Shown here piece by piece: positions 46,111 through 55,530 of a stretch of DNA of 64,000 nt. How positions within the stretch are numbered: the first letter of the stretch is position 1; each line of letters opens with the position of its first letter. The position numbers and the translations under genes were made by a program. The notes beneath the pieces were generated by a model that saw nothing but the letters and a program-made list of their open reading frames with translations, had not been told where the DNA came from and did no database searches. The DNA lies in assembly GCF_015910535.1 (NCBI RefSeq), contig NZ_JACBJG010000007.1:238962-302961 (forward strand). Direction: 5' to 3'. The stretch comes from Saccharomonospora sp. NB11 (GTDB lineage Bacteria; Actinomycetota; Actinomycetes; Mycobacteriales; Pseudonocardiaceae).

Positions 46111-47355
46111 ATGACGACGAAGCGTTCTCGTCGCCGCGAGGGGGGCTCACTCGTGGCCAGGCTGCGTGCCGCCCTCCCGACTCGGCCGGCTGAGGTGGTC
46201 GACGACTACGAGGCCCATCTGCGCGACGAGCGCGATCTGTCACCGAACACCGTGCGTGCGTACATCGGTGACGCGGTGTCGTTGCTGGCGTTCCTCCACG
46301 ACATCCCCACCGATGCTGTCGTTGTCGCGGGTGCCGTTCCTGCCGCTGGCCTCGGCACTGCCGCCAGCGCCGAAACCGGCACCGCCAAGGACGCCGCCAC
46401 GCCGGTGTCTGCCGCATGTCTGGACTCCGCTGCGCACGCCGAGTCCGCCGCGGGCGAACAGCGCACTGCGGGCCGCGAGCCCATTGCTGGCTGCGGGTCC
46501 GGTGCGGGTGGGTCAGCTGAGGCGGTGACCAGCTCCGGCTTGGTTGCCGACGTGGACGGCGGTCGAGTTCCTGTCGATGACCGGCTCGACGATCTCGACG
46601 TCGGGGTGCTGCGGGCGTGGCTGGCACGCCAGCACGAGCAGGGACACAGTCGGACCACTCTGGCCCGGCGCTCGGCGTCCGCACGGACGTTCACCGCCTG
46701 GGCGCACCGCCGAGGAATCCTGCCTTCCGATCCGGGCGCTCGCCTGTCGTCACCCCGTCCACATCGCACCCTTCCTGGCGTTCTCCGACAGGACGAGGTG
46801 GACGCTCTGATGCGCGCCAGCGCGACCGGCGCCGAGCAAGGCGACCCTCTGGCATTGCGCGATCACGCTCTGATCGAGTTGCTGTACGCCACAGGTGTGC
46901 GAATCTCAGAACTGTGCGGACTGGATGTCGACGACGTCGAGTTCGACCGTCGGATGGTCCGCGTCCTGGGAAAGGGGAGGAAGGAACGTATGGTGCCGTT
47001 CGGCCTGCCTGCGGAGCGATCGTTGCGGTCGTGGTTGGGGCAGGGACGCCCGCACGTGGCGACACACGCCTCGGGACCGGCACTCTTTCTCGGCGCTCGG
47101 GGCGGCCGAGTGAATCCGCGAACGGTTCGACGTGTGGTGCATCAGGCGGTGGGGGCCGTGCCCGGCGCGGCGGACATCGGCCCACACGGGCTGCGGCATT
47201 CGGCAGCGACGCACATGCTCGACGGCGGGGCTGACCTTCGCAGCGTTCAGGAACTGCTCGGTCACGCTACGCTGGCCACCACGCAGCTCTACACTCACGT
47301 GACAGTCGAGCGGCTGAAGGCGATTCATGACCAGACCCACCCCCGTGCCCGGTGA
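46111..47355 (+). CDS. xerC: Tyrosine recombinase XerC with an unusual N-terminal insertion
   Basis: A 414-residue XerC, about 110 residues longer than M. tuberculosis XerC. The catalytic set is complete: R264 (TGVRISE), K288 (VLGKGRKER), H359 and R362 (PHGLRHS), H385 (LLGHATL), Y394 (TQLYTH). Within the N-terminal core-binding domain, residues ~68-155 are an extra Ala/Gly/Ser/Thr-rich stretch ([25 protein letters not shown]), after which homology resumes at [13 protein letters not shown]. It resolves chromosome dimers at dif with XerD. ATG 46111 is used. Confidence 0.93.
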   Translation: MTTKRSRRREGGSLVARLRAALPTRPAEVVDDYEAHLRDERDLSPNTVRAYIGDAVSLLAFLHDIPTDAVVVAGAVPAAGLGTAASAETGTAKDAATPVSAACLDSAAHAESAAGEQRTAGREPIAGCGSGAGGSAEAVTSSGLVADVDGGRVPVDDRLDDLDVGVLRAWLARQHEQGHSRTTLARRSASARTFTAWAHRRGILPSDPGARLSSPRPHRTLPGVLRQDEVDALMRASATGAEQGDPLALRDHALIELLYATGVRISELCGLDVDDVEFDRRMVRVLGKGRKERMVPFGLPAERSLRSWLGQGRPHVATHASGPALFLGARGGRVNPRTVRRVVHQAVGAVPGAADIGPHGLRHSAATHMLDGGADLRSVQELLGHATLATTQLYTHVTVERLKAIHDQTHPRAR

Positions 47356-47419
47356 GGCCGCTACCAGCGACGCGGGACCACAGGTCCCGCGGCAGGACGG
47401 TCGAGAAGGCGCGAAGGTC

Positions 47420-48460
47420 ATGACCACCGCTCCGACCGAGGTCGCCCCCGACACGCCGGACGTCGACGAGCCGACGACGGTGCCCCACGATGCTCTCTCG
47501 CCGGCGCCGGCGCCGGCGATGGCGGACCTCGACGTACCGGCCGACGACCCCGCCGAGGTGAGCACGGCCGTCGACACCGCTGACTGCTCCGGCATCGCCG
47601 ACGCCTCCTGCGCCGATGACGTCGACGGTGCGGCCGACGCGCACGACTCGGACGTCTCAAACGCCTCGGGCGATGCCGACGATGTCGACGACTCCGCGGA
47701 GTCGGCCATCGCGGCCCTGTGGCGGGAGTTCACCCAGCGGCCCAGCCAGCGAGTTCGCGACCGGCTCGTGCTGCACTACGCCCCGCTCGTCAAGTACGTG
47801 GCGGGCCGGGTCGGCACGGGGCTGCCCACCCACATCGACGTGGCCGACTTGATCCAGTCCGGCATCTTCGGTCTGGTCGACGCGATCGAGAAGTTCGACA
47901 CCAGCCGAGGGCTCCGCTTCGAGACGTACGCCATGCAGCGCATTCGGGGCGCCATCCTGGACGACCTCCGTTCGCAGGACTGGGTACCGCGGGTGGTGCG
48001 GAGCCGGGCCCGCGAGGTCGAGCGCGCGCACGAGCGCCTCGGAGCTCGGCTGCGTCGCACGCCCACCGACGCGGAGGTCGCAGCCGAGCTCGGCATCTCG
48101 CTCCGCGAACTGCGCGACCTGTACGGCCAGCTTCGTCTCACCAGCGTGCTGGCGCTCGACGACCTGATGGGCGCCAACAAGGACAGCGGCACCGGATCAC
48201 CGGCCGACACGCTTCCGGACGACGACGCGGTGGACCCCGCCGCGATACTCGTCGACCAGGACAACCGCAAGCAGTTGGCCGAGGCCGTCGCGCAGCTCAA
48301 CGAGCGTGACCGCATCGTGGTGAGCCTCTACTACTTCGAGAACCTGACGCTCGCCGAGATCGGCAAGGTGCTGGGCGTCACGGAGTCGCGGGTCAGCCAG
48401 CTTCACACCCGTGCGGTGTTGCGGTTGCGGGCGAAGCTGGTCGAGAACGCGGGGTCATGA
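47420..48460 (+). CDS. whiG: WhiG/FliA-family sigma factor
   Basis: A 346-residue sigma-70 factor of the WhiG/FliA group, about 70 residues longer than Streptomyces WhiG. Region 2: LILHYAPLVKYVAGRV-like (LVLHYAPLVKYVAGRV), DLIQSGIFGLVDAIEKFD and FETYAMQRIRGAILDDLRSQDW. Region 4: LTLAEIGKVLGVTESRVSQLHTRAV. An acidic, Ala/Asp-rich tail of ~90 residues precedes region 2. WhiG controls commitment to sporulation in Streptomyces. GAGAAGG lies 10 bases before ATG 47420; ATG 47327, inside xerC, would add 31 residues. Confidence 0.9.
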   Translation: MTTAPTEVAPDTPDVDEPTTVPHDALSPAPAPAMADLDVPADDPAEVSTAVDTADCSGIADASCADDVDGAADAHDSDVSNASGDADDVDDSAESAIAALWREFTQRPSQRVRDRLVLHYAPLVKYVAGRVGTGLPTHIDVADLIQSGIFGLVDAIEKFDTSRGLRFETYAMQRIRGAILDDLRSQDWVPRVVRSRAREVERAHERLGARLRRTPTDAEVAAELGISLRELRDLYGQLRLTSVLALDDLMGANKDSGTGSPADTLPDDDAVDPAAILVDQDNRKQLAEAVAQLNERDRIVVSLYYFENLTLAEIGKVLGVTESRVSQLHTRAVLRLRAKLVENAGS

Positions 48461-48594
48461 GCGGTCGGCCCGCGAGGGCGTGTGTCGGTCGGCTACTCGA
48501 AACGCTGCTCGTCGTGGGGAACGAGCGGTGCGGGCCGAGCTTCGCTACGTCGATCGCCTCGCCGTCGATCTCCTCACCGAGGGCGCCTTTCGCG

Positions 48595-49203
48595 TCAGGG
48601 CGGCGCTGACGTCTCGATCCACGGTTTGAGCCGAAGCGCACCCACCGGCCGGACGAACCGAAGTGGATCGAGGTAGTCGTCGCCCCGTCGCACACCCCAG
48701 TGCAGACAGGCCCGCTCGGGACACCCGGGATGCTCGGCTGCGACCGTGCCGACGACCTGACCACGATGGACCCGCTCGCCCGCCGAGACCGACCAGCGGA
48801 CCGGTTCGTAGGTGGTGCGCAAACCCGCGTCGTGGTCGATGGAGACCACACCACGCCCCGCCACCAAGCCCGCGAACGCCACACGCCCGTCCGCGGCGGC
48901 GACCACGTCCTGACCGATGACAGCGGCGAGGTCGACGCCGCGGTGACCCGCCGAGTACGGGGTGGACGGCTGGTCGAACGGACGCACCACGGCAGACGGC
49001 ACCGGCAACGGCCACGAGAACAGCGGTGTCGGTTCGCTCCCGAACGGGGTGTGGTCGTCCGATGCGGCTGACGCCCCAGGCGCCGTCGACGTCATGAGGG
49101 TCGTGGTCGTCGCGGTGGCGAGCACGGTCAGGAGCAGGACACCGGTCAGGACGGATGCCACGACCGGGCCCATGAGGCGCTCACGATGCCGCTGCCGGGG
49201 CAT
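48595..49203 (-). CDS. M23-family peptidase-like secreted protein with altered active site
   Basis: A 202-residue exported protein: basic start, hydrophobic segment (VVASVLTGVLLLTVLATATT), then an LytM/M23 domain. The first motif GHRGVDL supplies the zinc His and Asp. The second motif, normally HxH, is CLHWGV, so its first His, a catalytic residue in LytM, is Cys while the metal-binding His remains. Proteins of this type recur in actinobacteria next to rpsB/whiG. It may be a non-hydrolytic peptidoglycan binder or activator. ATG 49203; ATG 49173 is an alternative. Confidence 0.85.
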   Translation of the reverse strand: MPRQRHRERLMGPVVASVLTGVLLLTVLATATTTTLMTSTAPGASAASDDHTPFGSEPTPLFSWPLPVPSAVVRPFDQPSTPYSAGHRGVDLAAVIGQDVVAAADGRVAFAGLVAGRGVVSIDHDAGLRTTYEPVRWSVSAGERVHRGQVVGTVAAEHPGCPERACLHWGVRRGDDYLDPLRFVRPVGALRLKPWIETSAPP

Positions 49204-49791
49204 CGGGCATTCGGCGAAAGTGCGCGAGTGCGCGACAGGACTCGGTGTGCCGACCTGGTCCGCCAGGCCGTGGCGATGACACTCACCGTGGGCCCGCAGC
49301 TCATCATGCTTGGCGGAGGGCTCGACAGTGCCGAGGACCTCAGACGATTCCGGCTCCGCGATGTGTGGTGCGCGCGGTTCGGCGGGTGGGGTGCCGCTTC
49401 TCCGCAGCGTCGGGGGTGTGGGGGCGGGCATGCCGACAGCGTCGCCGAGGTGGGCGCGAGGCGGCAGAGGCAAGTGGGAACCTGTGGACAACTCGGTCGG
49501 TGCGGTGGCGCCTGTGGACAAGTGGCCGCCGAGTCGAGGCAGATCCCGGTGGCGGCGTACACTGATCCGCGCAGTCTGTGCTCGCACAGCTGACTTCGCG
49601 TGCACGTGTGCGCCTCGTTCTCCACGGTTTCCTCGGAGAGTGGGGCAAGGGTGCTCGGCGGTCTCTCGGATCGACGTCCGGGAGTCCGGGCGTCCACACG
49701 GCACCAGGGCGGAGTGCCACCCGGTTCTCCGCGACAACCGGCACTGCGCGCCTCGCGGCGCGCTCGAGACAGAAGAGGTGCGAATCAGGCC
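49204..49791. other. Gene-free divergent region between the M23 gene and rpsB
   Basis: No credible gene in 588 bases. It contains the divergent promoters of the M23 gene and rpsB and two DnaA-box-like nonamers. TACACT at 49558-49563 with TCGAGG at 49534-49539 (18-base spacer) is a possible rpsB promoter, leaving a ~220-base leader that could carry S2 autoregulation; no specific leader fold was identified. Confidence 0.5.
49483..49521 (-). promoter_or_regulatory. Two DnaA-box-like nonamers upstream of rpsB
   Basis: TGTGGACAA (reverse complement of TTGTCCACA) occurs at 49483-49491 and 49513-49521, each within the identical 11-mer CCTGTGGACAA, 30 bases apart. The pair near yraN has the same 11-mer on the other strand. 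Confidence 0.45.
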
Positions 49792-50622
49792 ATGGCCGTC
49801 GTCACCATGAAGCAGTTGCTGGATTCCGGCGTGCACTTCGGGCACCAGACCCGTCGCTGGAACCCGAAGATGAAGCGCTACATCCTCACCGAGCGCAACG
49901 GCATCTACATCATCGACCTGCAGCAGACGCTGTCGTACATCGACCGGGCCTTCGAGTTCGTGAAGGAGACGGTCGCGCACGGTGGCACCATCCTGTTCGT
50001 CGGTACCAAGAAGCAGGCGCAGGAAGCCATCGCCAACGAGGCGCTGCGGGTGGGTATGCCGTACGTCAACCAGCGCTGGCTGGGCGGCATGCTGACCAAC
50101 TTCCAGACGGTGCACCGTCGTCTCCAGCGGCTCAAGGAGCTGGAGGCTCAGGAGCAGACCGGCGGTTTCCAGGGCCTGACCAAGCGCGAGATCCTGACCC
50201 TGACCAGGGAGAAGGACAAGCTGGAGCGGACCCTCGGCGGTATCCGTGACATGGCCAAGGTGCCCAGCGCGGTGTGGATCGTGGACACCAAGAAGGAGCA
50301 CATCGCCGTCAACGAGGCGCGGAAGCTCAACATCCCCGTCGTGGCGATCCTGGACACCAACTGCGACCCGGACGAGGTCGACTACCCGATCCCGGGCAAC
50401 GACGACGCGATCCGTTCGGCGGCTCTGCTCACCAAGGTGGTCGCCGAGGCTGCGGCCGCGGGCCTGATGGCGCGGTCCGGCCGCAACGGCGCCGCTGCCG
50501 AGGGCGAGGACAAGCCGGCCGTGGCGACGGACGAGCCGCTGCCCGAGTGGGAGCAGGCTCTGCTGTCCGGCTCGGAAGCCGCGGGCTCGGAGCAGTCGAG
50601 CGAGCAGACCCCCGCTTCCTGA
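49792..50622 (+). CDS. rpsB: 30S ribosomal protein S2
   Basis: A 276-residue S2. The start [20 protein letters not shown] is conserved, as are [23 protein letters not shown] and [20 protein letters not shown]. The C-terminus is extended by a ~45-residue acidic tail typical of actinobacteria. It heads the rpsB-tsf pair; the transcript starts well upstream. Confidence 0.97.
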   Translation: MAVVTMKQLLDSGVHFGHQTRRWNPKMKRYILTERNGIYIIDLQQTLSYIDRAFEFVKETVAHGGTILFVGTKKQAQEAIANEALRVGMPYVNQRWLGGMLTNFQTVHRRLQRLKELEAQEQTGGFQGLTKREILTLTREKDKLERTLGGIRDMAKVPSAVWIVDTKKEHIAVNEARKLNIPVVAILDTNCDPDEVDYPIPGNDDAIRSAALLTKVVAEAAAAGLMARSGRNGAAAEGEDKPAVATDEPLPEWEQALLSGSEAAGSEQSSEQTPAS

Positions 50623-50667
50623 TCCCTCTCTCACCGCGTACCGCACGAAGGAACGGACAAACGCACG

Positions 50668-51486
50668 ATGGCGAACTACACCGCGGCAGACGTGAAGCGC
50701 CTTCGCGAGCTCACGGGCTCCGGCATGATGGACTGCAAGAAGGCCCTCGAGCAGAACGACGGCGACTTCGACAAGGCTGTCGAGTTCTTGCGCGTGAAGG
50801 GCGCGAAGGACGTCGGCAAGCGTGCCGAGCGGGCGACCGCCGAGGGCCTCGTCGCCGGTGAAGGCGGCGTGCTGATCGAGCTGAACTCCGAGACCGACTT
50901 CGTCGCCAAGAACGACGAGTTCGGCTCGCTGGCGCAGCGGATCGTCGAGACGGCCAAGAAGGTCCGCACCGACGACGTCGAGCAGCTCAAGAACGCCGAG
51001 ATCGAGGACGGCAAGACGGTCGCCGAGGCGATCCAGGAGCTGTCGGCCAAGATCGGCGAGAAGCTGGAGCTGCGTCGGGTCGTCAGCTTCGAGGGCCAGG
51101 TCAACACCTACCTGCACCGTCGTGGCGCGGGCCTGCCGCCCGCGGTCGGCGTGCTCATCGAGTACACCGGCGACAACGAGGAGGCCGCCCGGACGGCTGC
51201 CCTGCAGGTCGCGGCGCTCAAGCCGAAGTACCTGACCCGTGACGAGGTGCCCGCCGAGATCGTCGAGAACGAGCGCCGGATCGCCGAGCAGACCGCTCGC
51301 GAGGAAGGCAAGCCGGAGCAGGCCATGCCGAAGATCGTCGAGGGCAAGGTCAACGCCTTCTTCAAGGACACCGTGCTGCTGGAGCAGCCCTCGGTGACCG
51401 ACAACAAGAAGACGGTGAAGGCCCTGCTCGACGAAGCGGGCGTGACCGTCACCCGGTTCGCGCGTTTCGAGGTTGGCCAGGCATAG
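50668..51486 (+). CDS. tsf: Elongation factor Ts
   Basis: A 272-residue EF-Ts, the nucleotide exchange factor of EF-Tu. The N-terminal UBA-like helix [15 protein letters not shown] and the core [15 protein letters not shown] contain the key EF-Tu contacts. The C-terminal [20 protein letters not shown] block is conserved. It lies 45 bases downstream of rpsB and ends before a strong terminator. Confidence 0.97.
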   Translation: MANYTAADVKRLRELTGSGMMDCKKALEQNDGDFDKAVEFLRVKGAKDVGKRAERATAEGLVAGEGGVLIELNSETDFVAKNDEFGSLAQRIVETAKKVRTDDVEQLKNAEIEDGKTVAEAIQELSAKIGEKLELRRVVSFEGQVNTYLHRRGAGLPPAVGVLIEYTGDNEEAARTAALQVAALKPKYLTRDEVPAEIVENERRIAEQTAREEGKPEQAMPKIVEGKVNAFFKDTVLLEQPSVTDNKKTVKALLDEAGVTVTRFARFEVGQA

Positions 51487-51504
51487 CCTGTCGACCCTGG
51501 CAGT

Positions 51505-51542
51505 TGTGCCCCGTCTCCCGCCAGTCCAGGAGGCGGGGCACA
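51505..51542 (+). terminator. Hairpin terminator after tsf
   Basis: TGTGCCCCGTCTCC (51505-51518) pairs with GGAGGCGGGGCACA (51529-51542) with one G-T pair, around a 10-base loop. It separates rpsB-tsf from pyrH-frr-cdsA, although some read-through is likely. Confidence 0.78.
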
Positions 51543-51589
51543 GTTGTGAGAAGCGGCGGCACACGAGCACGACAGCGGGCGGAGGCGAG

Positions 51590-52339
51590 ATGAACGAGGA
51601 CGGTAGCGCCGGGTCGGGGCGCGGTTACCGACGTGTACTGCTGAAATTGGGCGGCGAGATGTTCGGCGGTGGCTCCGTCGGTGTCGATCCTGACGTGGTG
51701 CACTCGGTGGCGGTACAGATCGCCGACGTCGTGCGCAACGGCGCCCAGGTGGCCGTGGTCATCGGTGGCGGCAACTTCTTCCGAGGCGCGGAGCTGTCGC
51801 AGCGTGGCCTCGACCGGGATCGGGCCGACTACATGGCCATGCTGGGCACGGTGATGAACTCCCTGGCCCTCCAGGACTTCCTGGAGAAGGAGGGTGTGCC
51901 CACCCGAGTGCAGACGGCGATCACGATGGGCCAGGTCGCGGAGCCCTACATTCCGCGTCGCGCCGAGCGTCATCTGGAGAAGGGTCGCGTCGTCATCTTC
52001 GGCGCGGGAACGGGTATGCCGTACTTCTCGACCGACACCGCAGCGGCGCAGCGGGCTCTCGAGATCGGGTGCGACGTGGTGCTGATGGCCAAGGCCGTCG
52101 ACGGCGTCTACACCGCCGATCCCCGTGTCGACCCCGGGGCGAAGCTGTTCGACGAGATCAGCCACCGCGAGGTGCTGGAGCAGGGACTCAAGGTCGCCGA
52201 TGCAACGGCCTTCAGCCTGTGCATGGACAACAACATGCCGATCATCGTCTTCAACCTTCTCACCGAGGGCAACATCGCTCGCGCGGTGAGTGGTGAGAGG
52301 ATCGGCACATTGGTCAGTACACCGACACACATGGAGTAG
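51590..52339 (+). CDS. pyrH: UMP kinase
   Basis: A 249-residue bacterial UMP kinase of the amino-acid-kinase fold, forming UDP. Motifs: [54 protein letters not shown] and [18 protein letters not shown] sits 4 bases before ATG 51590. The stop is 2 bases from the frr GTG. Confidence 0.97.
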   Translation: MNEDGSAGSGRGYRRVLLKLGGEMFGGGSVGVDPDVVHSVAVQIADVVRNGAQVAVVIGGGNFFRGAELSQRGLDRDRADYMAMLGTVMNSLALQDFLEKEGVPTRVQTAITMGQVAEPYIPRRAERHLEKGRVVIFGAGTGMPYFSTDTAAAQRALEIGCDVVLMAKAVDGVYTADPRVDPGAKLFDEISHREVLEQGLKVADATAFSLCMDNNMPIIVFNLLTEGNIARAVSGERIGTLVSTPTHME

Positions 52340-52341
52340 CC

Positions 52342-52899
52342 GTGATCGACGAGACCCTCTTCGATGCCGAAGAAAAGATGGAGAAAGCGGTCTCCTTCGC
52401 CAAGGAGGACCTGGCGTCGGTGCGCACCGGCAGGGCGACTCCCGCGATGTTCTCGCGCATCGTCGTCGAGTACTACGGTGCTCCCACGCCCCTCAACCAG
52501 CTCGCGAGCATCAACATCCCCGAGGCGCGGATGGCCGTCGTCAAGCCGTACGACGCGTCGCAGCTCGCCACCATCGAAAAGGCGATCCGTGACTCCGACC
52601 TCGGTGTGAACCCCACCAACGACGGCAATCTCATTCGTGTGGTCATTCCACAGCTGACGGAGGAGCGCCGCCGCGAGATGGTGAAGGTCGCCAAGGGCAA
52701 GGGCGAGGAAGCCCGCATCTCCATCCGCAGTGTGCGCCGGAAGGCCAAGGAGGAACTCGACCGCATCGCCAAGGACGGCGAGGCCGGTGAGGACGAGGTC
52801 GCCCGGGCCGAGAAGGAGCTGCAGAACCTGACGGACCGTTACGTCCAGCAGGTCGAGGAGCTCGTCAAGAACAAGGAAGCCGAGCTCCTCGAGGTCTGA
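52342..52899 (+). CDS. frr: Ribosome recycling factor
   Basis: A 185-residue RRF that splits post-termination ribosomes with EF-G. The start [27 protein letters not shown] and [19 protein letters not shown] are conserved, and the C-terminal helix ends [10 protein letters not shown]. Length is standard. It overlaps cdsA (TGATG). Confidence 0.97.
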   Translation: MIDETLFDAEEKMEKAVSFAKEDLASVRTGRATPAMFSRIVVEYYGAPTPLNQLASINIPEARMAVVKPYDASQLATIEKAIRDSDLGVNPTNDGNLIRVVIPQLTEERRREMVKVAKGKGEEARISIRSVRRKAKEELDRIAKDGEAGEDEVARAEKELQNLTDRYVQQVEELVKNKEAELLEV

Positions 52900-53789
52900 T
52901 GACTACAGTGAGCGACCACCAGGGGGAACGCGAGAGCGCGGCCGAACCCGACAGGTCGAAGCAACCGGGCAGGAAGCCGTCCAGGGCCGGACGGGACCTC
53001 CCTGCCGCCATCGGCGTCGGGGTCGCGCTGGGCGCGGCGATCCTGGGCTCCTTGTTCACGGTCCGCTATCTGTTCATCGGTGTCATCGCGGCGGCGATCG
53101 TGGTCGGCACGATCGAGTTGGCGGGCGCGTTCCGCCGAGCCGCGAACGTCCGAATCTCGCTGGTGCCCGTCCTCGTGGGCGGGCAGGCGATGATCTGGCT
53201 GGCCTGGCCGTACGGTCAGGAGGGCGCGTTGACGGCGTTCGTCGTCACCGTGCTCGCCTGTCTGCTGTGGCGGCTGCCGTCGGGGGCGGACGGCTACCTG
53301 CGTGACGTGAGCGCGTCCGTGTTCGCGGCGGCCTACCTGCCGCTGTTCGCGTCTTTCGCCGCGATGCTCGTGCCGCCGGAGGACGGGGTCGGGCGTGTGC
53401 TGTCGTTCATGATCGTGGTCGTCGCGTGCGACACCGGCGGCTACGTGGCGGGGGTGCTTCGCGGCAAGCACCCGATGGCGCCCCGGATCAGTCCGAAGAA
53501 GACCTGGGAAGGGTTCGCCGGCTCGCTCACCGCGGGCATCACCGGTGGTGCCCTGGCCGTTGTCCTGCTCCTCGACGGGCAGGCGTGGCAGGGTGTGCTG
53601 TTCGGTGCCGCGATCGTGGTGACCGCGACGGTCGGGGACCTGATGGAGTCGCTCATCAAGCGCGACCTGGGCATCAAGGACATGGGCAACACGCTGCCCG
53701 GACACGGCGGGTTGATGGACCGGTTGGACTCGCTGTTGCCGTCGGCCGTCGTGTCGTGGCTGTTGCTGAGCGCCTTCGTTCCCGTGTGA
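52899..53789 (+). CDS. cdsA: Phosphatidate cytidylyltransferase
   Basis: A 296-residue membrane enzyme making CDP-diacylglycerol for phospholipid synthesis. A charged N-terminal tail is followed by about eight hydrophobic segments. The CDS signature is intact: the block KHPMAPRISPKKTWEGFAGS and the C-terminal SLIKRDLGIKDMGN...LPGHGGLMDRLDSL with the metal-binding Asp residues. It converges on the VOC gene with 6 bases between. Confidence 0.96.
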   Translation: MTTVSDHQGERESAAEPDRSKQPGRKPSRAGRDLPAAIGVGVALGAAILGSLFTVRYLFIGVIAAAIVVGTIELAGAFRRAANVRISLVPVLVGGQAMIWLAWPYGQEGALTAFVVTVLACLLWRLPSGADGYLRDVSASVFAAAYLPLFASFAAMLVPPEDGVGRVLSFMIVVVACDTGGYVAGVLRGKHPMAPRISPKKTWEGFAGSLTAGITGGALAVVLLLDGQAWQGVLFGAAIVVTATVGDLMESLIKRDLGIKDMGNTLPGHGGLMDRLDSLLPSAVVSWLLLSAFVPV

Positions 53790-53795
53790 GGCGGC

Positions 53796-54677
53796 TCAGT
53801 CGTCGTACGGATCGTCGACCTCGGCACGTCCCGCTCCGAGGTCGACGGTCCGGGAATGGTCGATCACCGCGAACGGTGACCCGTGTGGGTCGAGAAGCAG
53901 GGCGGTGCGGCCGAACGGCGTGTCGTGGGGTTCGACGAGCATCCCGCCGCCGAGTTCGATCGCGGTGTAGGTGAGCGCGTCGGTGCCCACCGCCGGGTCG
54001 GCTTCGAAGTACACGAGCCAGTGAGGCGACGCCAGGTCGGTCCGCGCGGTCGGGGGAGTGATCGCGGCGCGCTGGGGCTGAGAGCTGTCGAGCACACAGC
54101 GGTGCAGCACGATCTCGTGGCCGATGCGCCAGACCGCGTAGTCGATCCCGTCCTCGCCGATGTGCTCGACCGAGTAGCCGAACAGCCTGCTGTAGAACTC
54201 GTCGGCCGCGGCCCCGTCGACGGTGTTGAGGTCGGCGCCGGTGAACATGCCGGGTAGGTGTGTGCCGAAGAACCAGTTCGGCGGCGTCTCCCAGAACACG
54301 ACGGGCGCGCCACTCGGGTCGAGGGCGTGGAGCAGTGTGCCCCGTCCCGGGACGTCGAGCGGCCCGCGCAGGACAGACCCGCCGAGGTGGTCGACCCACT
54401 CCGCCGTGTTCGCCGCACCGGCGACGCGGAGGTGCAGCGACCAGCTGAGCGAGTCACCCTCGGCGGCGGTGTAGAGGCCCGCGACCTGCACGTCGCCTCG
54501 GAGCGCGAGGACATAGCGGCCGTCGGCGCCGACCGGGTCGCGTTTGACGTGAAAGTCCCAGCCGAGGAGCGGACCGTAGAACTCGCATGCCGTGGTGGTG
54601 TCGGGCACGGCCAGGTCGATCCAGCACGGCGTCCCCGGGGTGGAGCTCCACACGGCGTCGGCTGCGGGTAGGAACAT
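53796..54677 (-). CDS. VOC-family protein with two glyoxalase-like domains
   Basis: A 293-residue protein formed by two VOC domains in tandem. The first has CWIDLAVPDTTTACEFYGPLLGWDF; the second has FTGADLNTVDGAAADEFYSRLFGYSVEHI and WLVYFEADPAVGTDAL. The two-domain layout is like actinobacterial hydroxylase/glyoxalase-type proteins of unknown substrate. GGAGGTGG lies before ATG 54677. It is divergent from the methyltransferase gene, which begins 64 bases away. Confidence 0.87.
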   Translation of the reverse strand: MFLPAADAVWSSTPGTPCWIDLAVPDTTTACEFYGPLLGWDFHVKRDPVGADGRYVLALRGDVQVAGLYTAAEGDSLSWSLHLRVAGAANTAEWVDHLGGSVLRGPLDVPGRGTLLHALDPSGAPVVFWETPPNWFFGTHLPGMFTGADLNTVDGAAADEFYSRLFGYSVEHIGEDGIDYAVWRIGHEIVLHRCVLDSSQPQRAAITPPTARTDLASPHWLVYFEADPAVGTDALTYTAIELGGGMLVEPHDTPFGRTALLLDPHGSPFAVIDHSRTVDLGAGRAEVDDPYDD

Positions 54678-54741
54678 CGCGCCACCTCCAGACAGGCCCG
54701 AGATCATCTTATGCCCGGCGGCGGAGGTTTACGCTGAAGCC

Positions 54742-55530
54742 GTGAGATTCTTCGGCCGCCGTGCGGAGGTCGTGCCGAGTCCGAACATCTGGTACCACGC
54801 CGACGTCTACGAGCGGGAGAACCAGGTACAGGACGTCGACGACGAAATTTGGAGCTACCTCGCCGCCGTGGCGTCCTGGACCGACGCCGACGTCGTGGAC
54901 GTCGGGTGCGGAGCGGGGTTCCATCTGCCGAGGTTCGCGACCACGGCCCGCTCGGTCGTGGGCGTGGAACCGCACCCGCCGCTGGTGCGTCGGGCTCGCG
55001 AGCGGGTGGCGGGGACGTCGTCGGTGTCGGTGCTGCGCGGGACCGCGCAGTCGTTGCCGTTGCCGGACGACTCCGTCGACGTCGTGCACGCGAGAACGGC
55101 GTACTTCTTCGGTCCGGGCTGTGAGCCCGGCCTGCGCGAGGCCGATCGGGTGCTGCGGCCCGGCGGCACGCTCGCGATCGTGGATCTCGACACCGGGGTC
55201 GCTCCTTACGGCGACTGGATGCTGGCCGACCTTCCCCGGTACCGGGCCGCGGAGGTGGACGCCTTCTTCGCCGACCAGGGCTTCACGTGCCGCAGGATCA
55301 CGACGCGGTGGGTGTTTCCCGACCGGCAGTTGTTGGAGGCGGTGCTGCGCATCGAGTTCAGCCCGACGGTGGCCTCGCGTGCGGTGGTCGACACCCTGCG
55401 TCTCAACCGGGGACGGACCGGGCCGTGGGAGCTGCCCGTGGGCTATCGGGTGCTCGTGCGGCACAAGCCGACGGGACTCCTCCGGGCGTCGGAGCCGCTG
55501 GCCGGGCATGGGACACTGACAGGGCCATGA
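54742..55530 (+). CDS. Class I SAM-dependent methyltransferase
   Basis: A 262-residue methyltransferase with motif [14 protein letters not shown], the motif II acidic position VVGVEPHPP, and motif III/post-[23 protein letters not shown]. The substrate is unknown. Its stop overlaps the rlmN ATG (ATGA at 55527-55530), so it is translationally coupled to a tRNA/rRNA-modification gene. The GTG at 54742 gives [17 protein letters not shown]. Confidence 0.88.
   Translation: MRFFGRRAEVVPSPNIWYHADVYERENQVQDVDDEIWSYLAAVASWTDADVVDVGCGAGFHLPRFATTARSVVGVEPHPPLVRRARERVAGTSSVSVLRGTAQSLPLPDDSVDVVHARTAYFFGPGCEPGLREADRVLRPGGTLAIVDLDTGVAPYGDWMLADLPRYRAAEVDAFFADQGFTCRRITTRWVFPDRQLLEAVLRIEFSPTVASRAVVDTLRLNRGRTGPWELPVGYRVLVRHKPTGLLRASEPLAGHGTLTGP

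Noticed and set aside
49204..49500. c-di-AMP (ydaO) riboswitch in front of the M23 gene
   Set aside because: These riboswitches are common before actinobacterial wall hydrolases, but no matching conserved core was recognised.
48595..51570. Very long minus-strand open frame running from the M23 gene through rpsB and tsf
   Set aside because: Only the first 202 codons are M23-like. The rest is antisense to rpsB and tsf and reads as biased shadow sequence (His/Arg/Gly-rich), a common effect in high-GC DNA.
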